Below are positions 9,448 to 20,801 of a stretch of DNA of 64,000 bases, in pieces (positions within the stretch are counted from its first letter, which is position 1; each line of letters begins with the position of its first letter). The notes under the pieces were generated by a model. That model searched no databases. It saw nothing but the letters and a program-made list of their open reading frames with translations, and had not been told where the DNA came from. The stretch covers positions 1-64,000 of the forward strand of contig CANJLG010000007.1 in the NCBI GenBank assembly GCA_947475095.1, written 5' to 3'. The translations under genes and the position numbers were made by a program. The stretch comes from Flavobacteriales bacterium. GTDB taxonomy: Bacteria; Bacteroidota; Bacteroidia; Flavobacteriales_D; Crocinitomicaceae.

Positions 9448-12400
9448 TTATTCTGCAGCGGCTTCCACCAATACATCATAATCTTCTTGCGAACCGACAA
9501 TCATTTTTTGGAAACTACGAACACCTGTTCCTGCTGGTATTAAGTGACCAACGATTACATTTTCTTTCAATCCTAGTAAGTGATCTACTTTTCCAGAAAT
9601 TGCTGCTTCGTTCAAGACTTTCGTCGTTTCTTGGAAAGATGCCGCAGAGATGAATGATTGAGTTTGCAAAGATGCCCTTGTAATACCTTGAAGTAAAGGA
9701 GTAGAAGTGGCAGAAATCGCTTCACGAGCCACCACTAAATTTTTATCTTCGCGTTTCAATTTAGAGTTTTCATCTCTAAATCTCCGAACGGAAATAAGTT
9801 GACCACTTTTTACATCATAAGAATCTCCAGCATCCGTCACCAACATCATTCCGAATAATTCGTCATTTGCTTCCATGATATCTGCCTTGTGAATCGATTG
9901 CCCTTCTAAGAAGCGCGTATCACCAGAATCCATTATCTCAGCTTTCAACATCATTTGGCGAACAATTACCTCGAAATGCTTATCATTAATTTTTACACCT
10001 TGAAGACGATATACCTCTTGGATTTCATTAACGATATATTCTTGCACTTTGGTTGGACCTTCAATATTTAAAATGTCGTTCGGCGTAATTGCACCATCAG
10101 ATAACGGTTGGCCTGCACGAATAAAGTCATTTTGTTGAACAAGGATATGTTTAGATAAGGAAACTAAATACTTTCTTACTTCGCCTAATTTAGACGTAAT
10201 AATAACCTCTCTATTTCCTCTTTTAATTGTACCAAATGAAGCTGTTCCATCAATTTCTGCAACAACTGCAGGATTGGAAGGATTTCTAGCTTCGAATAAT
10301 TCCGTAACACGTGGAAGTCCACCAGTAATATCTCCGGTTTTACCCGCTAATCTTGGAATTTTCACTAAGGTATCACCCGCTTCCAATTTATCTCCTACAT
10401 TCACAGAAATATGTGAATTAACAGGAAGTGAATATTCGCGTAATACTTCTTTCGTTTTTGGATCAATAATATGAATTGCAGGACTTCGTTTTTTATCACG
10501 TGATTCTGTAATTACTTTTTCAGTAAATCCAGTTTGCTCATCCACTTCCTCACGGAAGGTAAGTCCTTCAACAATACCATCAAACACCACTTTTCCAGCT
10601 ACCTCAGAAATAATTAAGGCATTGTATGGATCCCATTTACAGATAACATCACCTTTTTTAATTTTGATGTTATTTTCTACCATTAATTCTGAACCATAAG
10701 GAACATTAGCATTCATGATAGCAATACCTGTTTTTTCATCTGTAATTTTTAATTCTGCAGAACGTCCAACAACGATACGCTTAATAGAACCATCAGCATT
10801 TTTCTTGTCGATTGTTCTTAATTCTTCCATTTCTAATTTTCCGTTAGCCTTCGCTTTCATATCAGAAATATCTGCAATATTTGACGCTGTACCACCCACG
10901 TGGAATGTTCTCAAGGTTAACTGCGTACCAGGCTCACCAATAGATTGCGCTGCAATTACACCTACTGCATCTCCAATTTGAGCTAACCTGTGATTCGATA
11001 AATTTCTACCGTAGCACTTTGAACAAACACCTCGTCGCATTTCACAAGTAAGTACCGAACGTATTTCTACTTCATCAATACCTGAAGTTTCTATTTCTTT
11101 TGCAAATGACTCTGTAATGATTTCGCCTGCAGCAACAATTAAATTATCTGTATCCGGTATATAAACATCATGAACAGATGTTCTACCTAAGATACGATCA
11201 TATAAAGGCTCAACGATTTCGTCATTTTTCTTTAGGGAAGTAGCAACAATACCTCGTAGTGTGCCACAATCGTTTGAATTAATTACAACATCTTGAGCTA
11301 CATCGACAAGTCGTCTAGTTAAGTAACCAGCATCCGCCGTTTTCAAAGCCGTATCAGCAAGACCTTTACGAGCACCGTGAGTAGAAATAAAGTACTCAAG
11401 AATTGAAAGACCTTCTTTAAAGTTAGAAAGAATTGGATTTTCAATAATTTCTTGAACGCTAGCACCTGATTTCTGTGGTTTCGCCATTAATCCCCTCATT
11501 CCTGAAAGCTGACGAATTTGTTCTTTTGAACCACGTGCACCAGAATCAAACATCATATAAATCGAATTGAAACCTTGTCTATCCGTTTTCAACTGATCCA
11601 TCAAAGTCGCCGTTAAGCGCGAATTAGTATGCGTCCAAATATCGATAATTTGATTATATCGTTCGTTGTTCGTAATTAATCCCATGTTATAATTCATCAT
11701 AACATCCTTCACTTCATTCTCTGCCTTCAATACTAAGGCTTCTTTTTCTTTTGGTATGATAATGTCATCTAAATTAAACGACAAACCACCTCTAAACGCC
11801 ATTTCATATCCTAATTCTTTGATATCATCTAAGAATTTCGCTGTTCTAGACGTTCCAGAAATTTTCAAGACTTCACCAATAATATCACGAAGTGCTTTTT
11901 TGGTTAGTACATCATTGATATAACCCACCTCTCTCGGCACATTTTCATTAAATAGAATACGTCCACAAGTTGTTTCAAGAATTCGAAGTTCAGGAACACC
12001 ATCCGCATTCAAATCATACGTTTTCACTTTAATGTGAGCATGAAGATCTAATTGTTTTTCATTAAAAGCAATGATTACCTCTTTCGGTGAATAGAAAATA
12101 CTTCCTTCGCCTTTTAAGACCTCATCTTTAGTAGAAACTTTCCCTTTAGTAATGTAATAAAGACCAAGAACCATATCCTGAGATGGAACGGCAATAGGTG
12201 CACCATTAGCTGGGTTAAGAATATTATGTGAAGCAAGCATCAACATTTGCGCTTCCAAGATAGCAGCATTTCCAAGAGGTAAATGAACCGCCATTTGGTC
12301 ACCATCAAAATCCGCGTTGAAAGCCGTTGTAACAAGCGGGTGAAGACGAATTGCTTTTCCTTCGATAAGCTTCGGCTGGAACGCTTGAATACCTAATCGG

Positions 12401-13746
12401 TGAAGAGTAGGCGCTCTATTCAATAAGACAGGGTGACCCTTCAATATGTTTTCAAGGATATCCCAAACCACTGGTTCTTTTCGATCAACAATTTTTTTCG
12501 CAGACTTAACCGTTTTCACGATACCGCGCTCAATCATTTTACGAATGATAAATGGCTTATATAGTTCTGCTGCCATATCCTTAGGTAAACCACACTCATG
12601 TAATTTTAAATCAGGACCAACAACAATAACCGAACGCGCAGAATAATCCACACGTTTTCCTAATAAATTCTGACGGAAACGACCTTGCTTTCCTTTTAAT
12701 GAATCAGAAAGTGATTTTAATGCCCTGTTGGATTCCGTTTTAACCGCACTTGATTTTCTAGAATTATCAAACAATGAATCAACCGATTCTTGCAACATTC
12801 TTTTCTCATTTCTTAAGATAACCTCAGGCGCTTTAATTTCGATTAATCGTTTTAGACGATTATTTCTAATAATAACACGACGATATAGATCATTTAAATC
12901 GGAAGTAGCAAAACGCCCACCATCTAATGGAACAAGAGGTCGTAATTCAGGTGGAATAACCGGAACAACTTTAACAATCATCCATTCTGGATTATTCTCG
13001 ATGCGTTTCTGAGAATCGCGCATAGCCTCAACCACTTGCAATCTTTTCAATGCCTCATTTTTTCGTTGAACGGAAGTTTCCGTTTCCGCCTTAATACGAA
13101 GCTTGTAAGACATATCTTCAAGGTCTAAACGCTTCAATAGATCATGTAAAGCCTCAGCGCCCATTTTGGCGATGAATTTATTCGGATCTGTATCTTCCAA
13201 GTGATGATTATCTTTCATGGAAGGATCTTCCAATATATCAAGGTATTTTTCCTCCTCAATAAAATCCATATGAGCCAATTCCTCTCCTTCGATATTCGCT
13301 GCTGCCCCTGCTTGAATAACAACATAGCGCTCGTAATATATAATTTGATCCAACTTTTTAGTAGGAAGCCCTAATAGATAGCCAATTTTATTTGGCAAAG
13401 AACGAAAATACCAAATATGAGCTACAGGAACGACCAAAGAAATATGTCCTCTTCTTTCTCTTCTAACCTTTTTTTCAGTTACCTCAACACCACAACGATC
13501 ACACACAATTCCTTTGTAACGAATACGCTTATATTTACCACAATGGCATTCATAATCTTTAACAGGGCCAAAAATTCGTTCACAGAACAAGCCATCTCTT
13601 TCTGGCTTATAAGTTCTATAATTGATTGTTTCTGGCTTTAATACCTCTCCACTTGATTGCTTAAGAATAAGCTCAGGCGAAGCAAGTGAAATTGTAATTT
13701 TACTAAAACTACTTTGTTTTTTTGGCATTTCTTTTTTGAAGGTCAT
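9448..13746 (-). CDS. rpoC: DNA-directed RNA polymerase subunit beta-prime
   Basis: The product is 1432 aa, the usual Bacteroidota length. It is the catalytic clamp subunit of RNA polymerase. The N-terminal zinc site is seen as CHCGKY and CDRCGVEV, the active-site loop NADFDGDQM lies near residue 480, the bridge/trigger region contains [13 protein letters not shown], and the second zinc site is [16 protein letters not shown]. It directly follows rpoB (34-bp gap). An in-frame ATG six codons in (13728) opens with [13 protein letters not shown] and has a purine-rich AAAAGAA before it, so the true start could be there. Confidence 0.98.
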   Translation of the reverse strand: MTFKKEMPKKQSSFSKITISLASPELILKQSSGEVLKPETINYRTYKPERDGLFCERIFGPVKDYECHCGKYKRIRYKGIVCDRCGVEVTEKKVRRERRGHISLVVPVAHIWYFRSLPNKIGYLLGLPTKKLDQIIYYERYVVIQAGAAANIEGEELAHMDFIEEEKYLDILEDPSMKDNHHLEDTDPNKFIAKMGAEALHDLLKRLDLEDMSYKLRIKAETETSVQRKNEALKRLQVVEAMRDSQKRIENNPEWMIVKVVPVIPPELRPLVPLDGGRFATSDLNDLYRRVIIRNNRLKRLIEIKAPEVILRNEKRMLQESVDSLFDNSRKSSAVKTESNRALKSLSDSLKGKQGRFRQNLLGKRVDYSARSVIVVGPDLKLHECGLPKDMAAELYKPFIIRKMIERGIVKTVKSAKKIVDRKEPVVWDILENILKGHPVLLNRAPTLHRLGIQAFQPKLIEGKAIRLHPLVTTAFNADFDGDQMAVHLPLGNAAILEAQMLMLASHNILNPANGAPIAVPSQDMVLGLYYITKGKVSTKDEVLKGEGSIFYSPKEVIIAFNEKQLDLHAHIKVKTYDLNADGVPELRILETTCGRILFNENVPREVGYINDVLTKKALRDIIGEVLKISGTSRTAKFLDDIKELGYEMAFRGGLSFNLDDIIIPKEKEALVLKAENEVKDVMMNYNMGLITNNERYNQIIDIWTHTNSRLTATLMDQLKTDRQGFNSIYMMFDSGARGSKEQIRQLSGMRGLMAKPQKSGASVQEIIENPILSNFKEGLSILEYFISTHGARKGLADTALKTADAGYLTRRLVDVAQDVVINSNDCGTLRGIVATSLKKNDEIVEPLYDRILGRTSVHDVYIPDTDNLIVAAGEIITESFAKEIETSGIDEVEIRSVLTCEMRRGVCSKCYGRNLSNHRLAQIGDAVGVIAAQSIGEPGTQLTLRTFHVGGTASNIADISDMKAKANGKLEMEELRTIDKKNADGSIKRIVVGRSAELKITDEKTGIAIMNANVPYGSELMVENNIKIKKGDVICKWDPYNALIISEVAGKVVFDGIVEGLTFREEVDEQTGFTEKVITESRDKKRSPAIHIIDPKTKEVLREYSLPVNSHISVNVGDKLEAGDTLVKIPRLAGKTGDITGGLPRVTELFEARNPSNPAVVAEIDGTASFGTIKRGNREVIITSKLGEVRKYLVSLSKHILVQQNDFIRAGQPLSDGAITPNDILNIEGPTKVQEYIVNEIQEVYRLQGVKINDKHFEVIVRQMMLKAEIMDSGDTRFLEGQSIHKADIMEANDELFGMMLVTDAGDSYDVKSGQLISVRRFRDENSKLKREDKNLVVAREAISATSTPLLQGITRASLQTQSFISAASFQETTKVLNEAAISGKVDHLLGLKENVIVGHLIPAGTGVRSFQKMIVGSQEDYDVLVEAAAE

Positions 13747-13780
13747 TTTTTTTACCGTATAATTTCGTTAAAAACTAAAA

Positions 13781-16700
13781 TTAATCCATGCTTACATTTA
13801 AGCACAAGCCACTTAATTCATGCAGCAATACATTGAAAGACTCAGGAATTCCTGGATCAGGAATATTATCCCCTTTCACAATTGCCTCGTAAGCTTTGGA
13901 TCGTCCATTAACATCATCTGACTTGATTGTCAAGATTTCCTGAAGGATATTAGCAGCACCGAAAGCCTCGATTGCCCATACCTCCATTTCACCAAAACGC
14001 TGGCCTCCGAACTGCGCTTTACCACCAAGTGGCTGCTGCGTAATTAAGGAATATGGTCCTATTGAACGTGAGTGCATCTTATCATCCACCATATGCGATA
14101 ATTTCAACATATAAATGATTCCTACAGTTGCAGGCTGATGAAAACGTTCTCCTGTGCCACCATCATAAAGATAGGTTTTACCAGATCTAGGTACACCTGC
14201 CTTATCAGTTAACTCGTTGATTTGATCAGGCGTTGCACCATCAAAAATTGGGGTTGCAAATTTAACACCCATTTTTTCTCCAGCCCAACCTAATACTGTT
14301 TCGTATATCTGTCCTAGGTTCATCCTTGACGGTACACCCAATGGATTTAATACAATATCAACTGGCGTTCCATCTTCCAAGAAAGGCATGTCTTCTTGAC
14401 GAACGATATTGGCAACAATACCTTTATTTCCGTGTCTTCCAGCCATTTTATCACCTACTTTAAGCTTACGCTTTTTCGCTACATAAACCTTAGCTAATTT
14501 CACGATACCAGCAGGAAGCTCATCTCCAACAGAGATGTGGAATTTACGTCTTTTATAATTTCCTAATAAATCATTTGCTTTGATACTATAGTTATGAATC
14601 ACTCTCGAGATCAATTGATTTGTAGTAGTATCAGCAGACCAATTAAGCGGATTAATAATGGTATAGTCAATCGCTAGAAGAGCTTTTTCAGAAAACTTCG
14701 TTCCCTTTTTAATCAATTCTTCCTTGAAATTATTGTATACTCCATTTGCTTTTTGATCGCCAAGAATCATCATCAATTTCTCCACCAATTTTTCTTTCAA
14801 TTGGATGAAATCTCGTTGATATTCGGCATCAATTGCTTCAAGAACAGACTTATCTTGATTTTTGGCTTTTCGTTCTTTCACTGCACGAGAAAATAATTTT
14901 TTCTCAATAACAGTTCCACGAAGAGATGGTCCAGCTTTTAGCGATGCATCTTTAACATCACCCGCTTTATCACCAAAGATAGCACGTAATAATTTTTCTT
15001 CAGGAGAAGGATCTGTTTCACCTTTCGGTGTAATTTTTCCAATTAAAATATCTCCTTCTTTAATGTCCGCACCAATACGAATCAATCCATTTTCATCTAA
15101 ATCCTTCGTTGCTTCTTCGCTTACATTTGGAATATCAGAAGTTAATTCTTCCATTCCACGTTTAGTATCACGAACATCTAAGGAATATTCATCGATATGA
15201 ATAGACGTAAAAATATCATCTCTAACAACCTTTTCAGAAATCACGATTGCATCTTCAAAATTATATCCTTTCCAAGGCATGAAGGCTACTTTTAGATTTT
15301 GACCCAAGGCCAATTCGCCATTTTGAGTAGCATATCCTTCGCAGAGCACTTGACCTTGTTCAACTCGATCGCCTTTTTCAACAATTGGTTTGAGGTTAAT
15401 ACAAGTACTTTGGTTTGTTTTTCTAAATTTCGTTAAAGAATAATGAATTACTTCACTATCAAAGCTAACTAACTTATCTTCTTTAGTCCAATCATAGCGA
15501 ATAACGATCTCATTTGCGTCAACGTATTCTACAACACCTTTTCCAACAGCATTAATAAGAACACGAGAATCGCGCGCCACTAGACGTTCTATACCGGTTC
15601 CTACTATTGGTGAATTCGGGCGTAATAAAGGTACAGCTTGACGTTGCATGTTAGATCCCATAAGTGCCCGGTTGGCATCATCATGCTCTAAGAATGGAAT
15701 AGACGAAGCTGCAATTGATGCAATTTGATTTGCACCAACATCCATTAAGGTCAATTTTTCCGGTTGTACAACAGGAAAATCACCTTCGAATCTAGCTTTT
15801 ACCAGATTAGACAAGAAATTTCCTTTATCATCGATAACCGCATTAGCCTGGGCAATTATTTTAGTATCTTCTTCTTCTGCAGCCAAATAGATTGGTTCTT
15901 CATTAAAGATAACCTTTCCTTTTTCTACTTTTCGGTAAGGAGTTTCAATAAAACCTAGTTTATTTACTTTCGCAAATACACAAAGAGAGGAAATCAAACC
16001 AATATTTGGACCTTCCGGAGTTTCTATGGTACACAAACGACCGTAATGCGTATAGTGAACATCGCGCACCTCAAAACCTGCTCTTTCACGTGATAAACCA
16101 CCTGGCCCTAGCGCAGATAGCCTACGTTTGTGCGTTACTTCAGATAATGGATTTGTTTGATCCATGAATTGAGACAACTGATTCGTTCCAAAGAACGAAT
16201 TAATCACAGACGATAGTGTTTTCGCATTAATTAAGTCAATTGGTGTAAATACCTCGTTATCGCGTACATTCATTCGTTCGCGAATGGTACGAGCCATACG
16301 AGCTAAACCAACACCGAATTGCGAATATAATTGTTCGCCAACAGTTCTTACCCTTCTATTCGATAAGTGGTCGATATCATCAACATCAGCTTTAGAGTTA
16401 ATCAATTCGATTAAGTACTTTACGATTTGGATAATATCATTTTTCGTTAAAACACGGGATGCTTCGGTAGCGTCAATTTTCAACTTTTTATTAAGTCTAT
16501 AACGACCAACCTCACCTAAATCATAACGAGTATCTGAGAAAAATAATTTTTCAAAAACACCTCTTGCCGTTTCAAAATCGGGCGGATCGGAATTTCGTAA
16601 TTGACGATAAATATGTTCGATTGCTTCTTTTCCTGAGTTGGAAGTATCTTTCTGAAGCGTATTATAAATAATCGTATAATCCGTTGAGTTCGCATTTTCT

Positions 16701-17590
16701 TTATGCAATATAACAGACTTTGCACCTGAATCAAGTATCTGCTCAAGGTGAGATTCTTCAATCGCTAATTCACGATCTAACACCACTTCATTTCGCTCAA
16801 TAGAAACAACTTCACCAGTGTCTTCATCAACGAAATCTTCAATCCAAGTTTTAAGAACACGAGCAGCCAAACGTCTACCAACGAGTTTCTTGATAGTAGC
16901 TTTAGCAATTTTCACCTCATCAGCAAGGCCGAAAATCTCTAAAATATCACGATCAGTTTCATAACCAATCGCTCTAAACAATGTGGTTACAGGTAATTTC
17001 TTCTTTCGATCAATGTAAGCATACATGATACTATTAATATCTGTTGCGAATTCAATCCAAGAACCTTTGAATGGAATAACACGAGCAGAATACAATTTTG
17101 TACCATTGGCGTGACGGCTTTGACCGAAGAAAACACCTGGCGATCTGTGTAATTGGGATACAATAACACGTTCAGCACCATTAATAACGAAAGACCCTTT
17201 CGGAGTCATATAAGGAATTGTACCTAAGTATACATCTTGCACGATGGTTTCAAAATCCTCGTGCTCAGGATCGGTACAATACAATTTCAATTTTGCTTTT
17301 AGCGGAACGCTATACGTCAATCCTCTTTCGATACACTCTTCAATAGTGTAGCGAGGCGGATCGATAAAATAATCCAAAAACTCCAATACGAATTGATTTC
17401 GCGTATCAGTAATTGGAAAGTTTTCAGCAAAAACCTTAAAAAGGCCTTCACTGTCTCTATTTTCAGGAGTAGTTTCTAATTGAAAGAACTCTTTAAAAGA
17501 TTTTAATTGGATTTCTAAGAAATCAGGATAATCAAATTGATTTTTGCTTGAAGCAAAATTAATTCTTGTTGAATTACTCGTTGTTGCCAA
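13781..17590 (-). CDS. rpoB: DNA-directed RNA polymerase subunit beta
   Basis: The product is 1269 aa and full length. Landmarks are the rifampicin region [24 protein letters not shown] (split here as [13 protein letters not shown] and [11 protein letters not shown]), the catalytic-side [20 protein letters not shown] and the C-terminal [16 protein letters not shown]. The rif-cluster residues look wild type (S after L in [10 protein letters not shown]). It lies between rplL and rpoC on the minus strand, about 97 bp downstream of rplL, and that gap contains an attenuator-like hairpin. Confidence 0.98.
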   Translation of the reverse strand: MATTSNSTRINFASSKNQFDYPDFLEIQLKSFKEFFQLETTPENRDSEGLFKVFAENFPITDTRNQFVLEFLDYFIDPPRYTIEECIERGLTYSVPLKAKLKLYCTDPEHEDFETIVQDVYLGTIPYMTPKGSFVINGAERVIVSQLHRSPGVFFGQSRHANGTKLYSARVIPFKGSWIEFATDINSIMYAYIDRKKKLPVTTLFRAIGYETDRDILEIFGLADEVKIAKATIKKLVGRRLAARVLKTWIEDFVDEDTGEVVSIERNEVVLDRELAIEESHLEQILDSGAKSVILHKENANSTDYTIIYNTLQKDTSNSGKEAIEHIYRQLRNSDPPDFETARGVFEKLFFSDTRYDLGEVGRYRLNKKLKIDATEASRVLTKNDIIQIVKYLIELINSKADVDDIDHLSNRRVRTVGEQLYSQFGVGLARMARTIRERMNVRDNEVFTPIDLINAKTLSSVINSFFGTNQLSQFMDQTNPLSEVTHKRRLSALGPGGLSRERAGFEVRDVHYTHYGRLCTIETPEGPNIGLISSLCVFAKVNKLGFIETPYRKVEKGKVIFNEEPIYLAAEEEDTKIIAQANAVIDDKGNFLSNLVKARFEGDFPVVQPEKLTLMDVGANQIASIAASSIPFLEHDDANRALMGSNMQRQAVPLLRPNSPIVGTGIERLVARDSRVLINAVGKGVVEYVDANEIVIRYDWTKEDKLVSFDSEVIHYSLTKFRKTNQSTCINLKPIVEKGDRVEQGQVLCEGYATQNGELALGQNLKVAFMPWKGYNFEDAIVISEKVVRDDIFTSIHIDEYSLDVRDTKRGMEELTSDIPNVSEEATKDLDENGLIRIGADIKEGDILIGKITPKGETDPSPEEKLLRAIFGDKAGDVKDASLKAGPSLRGTVIEKKLFSRAVKERKAKNQDKSVLEAIDAEYQRDFIQLKEKLVEKLMMILGDQKANGVYNNFKEELIKKGTKFSEKALLAIDYTIINPLNWSADTTTNQLISRVIHNYSIKANDLLGNYKRRKFHISVGDELPAGIVKLAKVYVAKKRKLKVGDKMAGRHGNKGIVANIVRQEDMPFLEDGTPVDIVLNPLGVPSRMNLGQIYETVLGWAGEKMGVKFATPIFDGATPDQINELTDKAGVPRSGKTYLYDGGTGERFHQPATVGIIYMLKLSHMVDDKMHSRSIGPYSLITQQPLGGKAQFGGQRFGEMEVWAIEAFGAANILQEILTIKSDDVNGRSKAYEAIVKGDNIPDPGIPESFNVLLHELSGLCLNVSMD

Positions 17591-17633
17591 TGCGTAAATT
17601 TTTTAGTGTAGAATGAAAAATACTTAATAATAA

Positions 17634-17672
17634 ACAGAACAAGGCACCCGTAAAAACGGTTGCCTGTTCTGT
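17634..17672 (-). terminator. Attenuator-like hairpin between rplL and rpoB
   Basis: The outer stem ACAGAAC/GTTCTGT (7 bp) and inner GGCA/TGCC and CCGT/ACGG pairs, interrupted by one bulged A and one mismatch, enclose a 4-nt loop. On the minus strand the hairpin begins 15 nt after the rplL stop and is followed by GTTTATTATT, a weak U tract. The imperfect stem and weak tail suggest partial termination, as known for the rplL-rpoB gap in Escherichia coli. That role here is inference. Confidence 0.65.
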
Positions 17673-17687
17673 ATTTAATCGAAAATA

Positions 17688-18068
17688 TTATTTAACTTCA
17701 ACTTCGGCACCAGCCTCTTCAAGAGACTTTCTTAGTCCCTCAGCTTCGTCCTTAGAAACACCTTCTTTAACTGGAGAAGGAGCAGCATCTACTAAATCTT
17801 TAGACTCTTTCAATCCCATACCAGTAAGTTCTTTTACAAGTTTAACTACTGCTAATTTATTAGGACCACCGAACTTTAAGATAACATCAAATTCTGTTTT
17901 CTCTTCAGCAACTGCTTCCGCAGCGCCTCCGCCACCACCAGCCATCATTACTGGAGCTGCCGCAGCAGGTTCGATACCGTATTCGTCTTTTAATATTGTA
18001 GCTAACTCACTAACTTCTTTAACAGTTAGGTTAACTAGTGTTTCTGCAATTTGCTTTAAATCAGCCAT
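17688..18068 (-). CDS. rplL: 50S ribosomal protein L7/L12
   Basis: The product is 126 aa. The N-terminal dimerisation helices ([22 protein letters not shown]) are followed by an Ala/Gly-rich hinge ([15 protein letters not shown]) and the globular factor-binding domain ([24 protein letters not shown], here cited in pieces as [18 protein letters not shown]). It forms the stalk that recruits translation GTPases. It follows rplJ (40-bp gap) and precedes the attenuator before rpoB. Confidence 0.97.
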   Translation of the reverse strand: MADLKQIAETLVNLTVKEVSELATILKDEYGIEPAAAAPVMMAGGGGGAAEAVAEEKTEFDVILKFGGPNKLAVVKLVKELTGMGLKESKDLVDAAPSPVKEGVSKDEAEGLRKSLEEAGAEVEVK

Positions 18069-18108
18069 TTTATTTAAATTTTAATAAAGGGTTTAATAAT
18101 TAATTAAC

Positions 18109-18630
18109 TTATGCTCGTTGCTCGAGCGTTTTCAATATACCTGCAATTTTTCCGCCAGCTCCTTGCAAACCTGACAACACATTCTTAGCAGGGCTTAATA
18201 ATAATCCAATAATTTCTCCAACCAATTCCTCTTTGCTTTTCAACGATTCAAGTACTACTAATTGATCATCACCAATAAATATGGCTTCATCAATGTATGC
18301 ACCTTTAAGAATCGGTTTCGCATTTTTCTTTCGGAATTCTTGAATTAATTTTGCCGGTAGATTTGCTTCAGCACTAATCATAATAGATGTTGAGCCTTTT
18401 AAAATGTCTCGTAATTTACCATAATCCTTGCCTTCAACTCTGTCCATAGCTTTTTGCAGTAGGGCATTCTTAACTACTCTCAAAGTAACGTTTGATTGAA
18501 AACATCTTCTTCTAATCGAGTTAATTGTTTCTACTGTTAATTCAGCTGTATCGGTTAAATATAAAACACTAGAGCCTGCTAATTCTGATGCTAAATCTTC
18601 AATATAAATTGCTTTTTCTTCTTTTGTCAT
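18109..18630 (-). CDS. rplJ: 50S ribosomal protein L10
   Basis: The product is 173 aa. L10 anchors the L7/L12 dimers to 23S rRNA. The N-terminal KAIYIEDLASELAGSSVLYL, the RVVKNALLQKAM helix and the C-terminal L12-binding helix (GGKIAGILKTLEQRA) match the family. The gap to rplA is only 12 nt, so the long autoregulatory rplJ leader seen in enterobacteria has no room here. Confidence 0.97.
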   Translation of the reverse strand: MTKEEKAIYIEDLASELAGSSVLYLTDTAELTVETINSIRRRCFQSNVTLRVVKNALLQKAMDRVEGKDYGKLRDILKGSTSIMISAEANLPAKLIQEFRKKNAKPILKGAYIDEAIFIGDDQLVVLESLKSKEELVGEIIGLLLSPAKNVLSGLQGAGGKIAGILKTLEQRA

Positions 18631-18642
18631 TTTACTTAAGTT

Positions 18643-19338
18643 TTAAGCTGTTACAGATTTAGTATCAATTTGTATTCCTGCACTCATTGTAGAGCTTAGA
18701 TAAATACTTTTAATGTACGTTCCTTTAGCTGCGGATGGTTTCAATTTAATAAGTGTTAAGATTAATTCACTTGCATTTTCACGCAACTTATCTTTTTCAA
18801 AACTTACCTTACCAACTGAAGAGTGAATAATACCGTATTTATCAACTTTAAAGTCGATTTTTCCAGCTTTCACTTCCACTACTGCCTTAGCAACATCCAT
18901 TGTTACCGTTCCCGTTTTAGGATTAGGCATTAGTCCACGAGGTCCAAGAATTCGACCTAATGCACCAACCTTCCCCATTACTGCGGGCATGGTAATAATA
19001 ACATCAATATCCGTCCAACCGCCTTTGATTTTTTCGATGTAATCATCTAAACCAACAAAATCAGCACCTGCGGCAATTGCTTCGGCTTCTTTATCTGGTG
19101 TACAAAGTACGAGAACGCGAATATCTTTACCTGTACCGTGAGGAAGCGCTACGGTACCTCTAACCATTTGGTTAGCTTTACGCGGGTCAACTCCTAGACG
19201 AACACAAATATCGACAGATGCATCAAATTTAGAGGTAGTAATTACCTTAACCAAATCGCAAGCATCCACTAATGTGTATGATTTTGTCAAATCAAATTTA
19301 GACAAAACCTCCTTTCTTTTTTTAGAAACTCTTTTCAT
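18643..19338 (-). CDS. rplA: 50S ribosomal protein L1
   Basis: The product is 231 aa. It forms the mobile L1 stalk at the E site. Typical segments are [35 protein letters not shown] and the signature [20 protein letters not shown] with [11 protein letters not shown]. It follows rplK after 3 nt, in the classic K-A-J-L order. Confidence 0.97.
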   Translation of the reverse strand: MKRVSKKRKEVLSKFDLTKSYTLVDACDLVKVITTSKFDASVDICVRLGVDPRKANQMVRGTVALPHGTGKDIRVLVLCTPDKEAEAIAAGADFVGLDDYIEKIKGGWTDIDVIITMPAVMGKVGALGRILGPRGLMPNPKTGTVTMDVAKAVVEVKAGKIDFKVDKYGIIHSSVGKVSFEKDKLRENASELILTLIKLKPSAAKGTYIKSIYLSSTMSAGIQIDTKSVTA

Positions 19339-19341
19339 GTC

Positions 19342-19794
19342 TTATGATTTTTTGGTTTTCGGTGCTACTCCACCTTTAATTGTAACTCCCATGCTTCTTG
19401 CTGTGCCTGCAACCATTTTCATGGCTGAATCCACTGTAAAACAATTCAAATCAGGCATTTTATCTTCTGCAATAAGTCTTACTTGATCCCACGTAACAGA
19501 ACCAACTTTAACTCGATTGGGTTCAGAAGACCCTTTTTTGATTTTGGAATACTCCGTGATTTGCACTGCTGCTGGGGGAGTTTTAAGCACGAAATCAAAA
19601 GACTTATCACCATAAACGGTGATAACAACGGGTACAACCTTACCTGGTTTGTCTTGCGTTCGCGCATTAAATTGCTTGCAAAACTCCATGATATTCACTC
19701 CTTTCGCACCCAATGCGGGTCCGATCGGTGGTGAAGGGTTGGCCGCTCCTCCTTTGATTTGTAGCTTTATTAACGCTGCTACTTCTTTAGCCAT
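19342..19794 (-). CDS. rplK: 50S ribosomal protein L11
   Basis: The product is 150 aa. It binds the GTPase-associated region of 23S rRNA. The N-terminus [20 protein letters not shown], the linker [11 protein letters not shown] and the C-terminal rRNA-binding domain ending [13 protein letters not shown] are standard. It is preceded by an 83-bp gap after nusG in which I see no hairpin, so it is probably read from the same transcript. Confidence 0.97.
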   Translation of the reverse strand: MAKEVAALIKLQIKGGAANPSPPIGPALGAKGVNIMEFCKQFNARTQDKPGKVVPVVITVYGDKSFDFVLKTPPAAVQITEYSKIKKGSSEPNRVKVGSVTWDQVRLIAEDKMPDLNCFTVDSAMKMVAGTARSMGVTIKGGVAPKTKKS

Positions 19795-19877
19795 ATGTAT
19801 ACAAATTATGTAGTCAAACGTGAGTATTTTCGGGAAGCTTTAATCGATTTCCTCACTCCTACGGGTTAATAAACTAT

Positions 19878-20429
19878 TTAAACATCTTTTTCAACTTGCA
19901 TATAACTAAGTTCTAGCAAGTTTTTTCTACCAAATATTTTAACCATTACTTTTAACTTCTTCTTTTCCTCGTTAATTTCATCAACGACTCCACTAAAGTT
20001 ATTAAAAGGACCATCAATGACCTTAACGGCTTCACCAATGGTAAATGGAATTCTCAATTCTTCTTCTGTTTCAGAAAGCTCATCCACTTTTCCTAAGATT
20101 CTATTCACCTCAGATAAGCGCATTGGAATAGGTTCTCCACCTTTTTTTCCACCTAGAAAACCGATAACATTCGTAATACCTTTAATAACGTGTTGAACTT
20201 CTCCAATTAAGGCCGCCTCAACAAGTACATATCCTGGTAGATACGTTTTCTCTTTATTAATTTTCTTACCATTACGTATTTGAAAAACTTTTTCAGTAGG
20301 AATTAAAATTTGTCCAACATAATCAGACAATTTTTGACGTGAAATTTCCAATTCAAGTTGTTCTTTCACTTTCCTTTCCTTACCGCTTACAGCGCGTACG
20401 ACAAACCACTTTTTTACTATCTCAGACAT
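19878..20429 (-). CDS. nusG: Transcription termination/antitermination factor NusG
   Basis: The product is 183 aa. The NGN domain (KKWFVVRAVSGKERKVKEQL, YLPGYVLVEA, VIGFLGGKK) binds the RNA polymerase clamp. The C-terminal KOW domain (FTIGEAVKVIDGPFNNFSG) binds Rho or S10. Length is normal for Bacteroidota. The gene starts 2 nt after the secE stop, indicating tight coupling with secE. Confidence 0.96.
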   Translation of the reverse strand: MSEIVKKWFVVRAVSGKERKVKEQLELEISRQKLSDYVGQILIPTEKVFQIRNGKKINKEKTYLPGYVLVEAALIGEVQHVIKGITNVIGFLGGKKGGEPIPMRLSEVNRILGKVDELSETEEELRIPFTIGEAVKVIDGPFNNFSGVVDEINEEKKKLKVMVKIFGRKNLLELSYMQVEKDV

Positions 20430-20431
20430 TT

Positions 20432-20656
20432 TTAGAATTTAATGGTATAAAAATAACCGAGTAATCCTTTCCAAAAAGGATCTTTAGCTGGTGAGATTCC
20501 GAACAAGAAATCCATTACAAAAATCATTAAAGCAATCATAATTGATGCGATAACAACAATGATAGTATTGTTTTGAAGCTCTTTCCATGTTGGCCATGTA
20601 ACATTATGAACCATTTCATGGTAGGTCTCGTTAAAATATGTTTTAATTTTTGACAC
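20432..20656 (-). CDS. secE: Preprotein translocase subunit SecE (GTG start)
   Basis: The product is 74 aa with the short SecE plan: an amphipathic helix with the conserved HNVTWPTWKELQN, then one membrane span (IIVVIASIMIALMIFVMDFLF). It stabilises SecY in the inner-membrane translocon. The start is taken as GTG at 20654-20656, giving MSKIKTYFNETY, 20 nt after the end of tRNA-Trp. The only in-frame ATG further upstream (20707) lies inside the tRNA gene, and the stretch MVVGSNPTARAT is simply translated T-arm sequence, so it is rejected. The mRNA end is probably created when the tRNA is cut from the transcript. Confidence 0.92.
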   Translation of the reverse strand: MSKIKTYFNETYHEMVHNVTWPTWKELQNNTIIVVIASIMIALMIFVMDFLFGISPAKDPFWKGLLGYFYTIKF

Positions 20657-20676
20657 TGAATACGTTTTAAATGTTG

Positions 20677-20749
20677 CACGGGCGGTAGGATTCGAACCCA
20701 CGACCAATGGTTTTGGAAACCACCACTCTACCAGCTGAGCTACACCCGT
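20677..20749 (-). tRNA. tRNA-Trp (anticodon CCA)
   Basis: A 73-nt cloverleaf: acceptor ACGGGTG/CGCCCGT, D arm GCTC/GAGT, anticodon stem GTGGT/ACCAT with loop TTCCAAA, and T arm GTGGG/CCTAC with TTCGAAT. No CCA tail is encoded. It sits between the tuf terminator and secE, the usual Bacteroidota position. Confidence 0.96.
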
Positions 20750-20754
20750 TTAAA

Positions 20755-20776
20755 AAGGGGAGCTTTTACTCCCCTT
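20755..20776 (-). terminator. Terminator after tuf, before tRNA-Trp
   Basis: An 8-bp perfect stem AAGGGGAG/CTCCCCTT with a 6-nt loop and a TTTTTA tail on the minus strand. It lies 26 nt after the tuf stop and 6 nt before tRNA-Trp, so tuf transcripts should partly end here. tRNA-Trp and secE depend on read-through or a promoter not recognised. Confidence 0.75.
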
Positions 20777-20801
20777 ACTAAACTTTATTTAATATAATAA
20801 G

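Noticed and set aside
9448-17590. Several plus-strand open frames of 60-110 codons opposite rpoB and rpoC
   Set aside because: They are antisense shadows of strongly conserved genes, with no promoter, start context or family pattern.
18069-18642. Autoregulatory leader for rplJ/rplL
   Set aside because: The gaps (12 and 40 nt) are too short for the known L10 leader structure.
20657-20707. N-terminal extension of secE beginning at an ATG inside tRNA-Trp
   Set aside because: The residues are a translation of the tRNA T arm, and the GTG start gives a normal SecE length.
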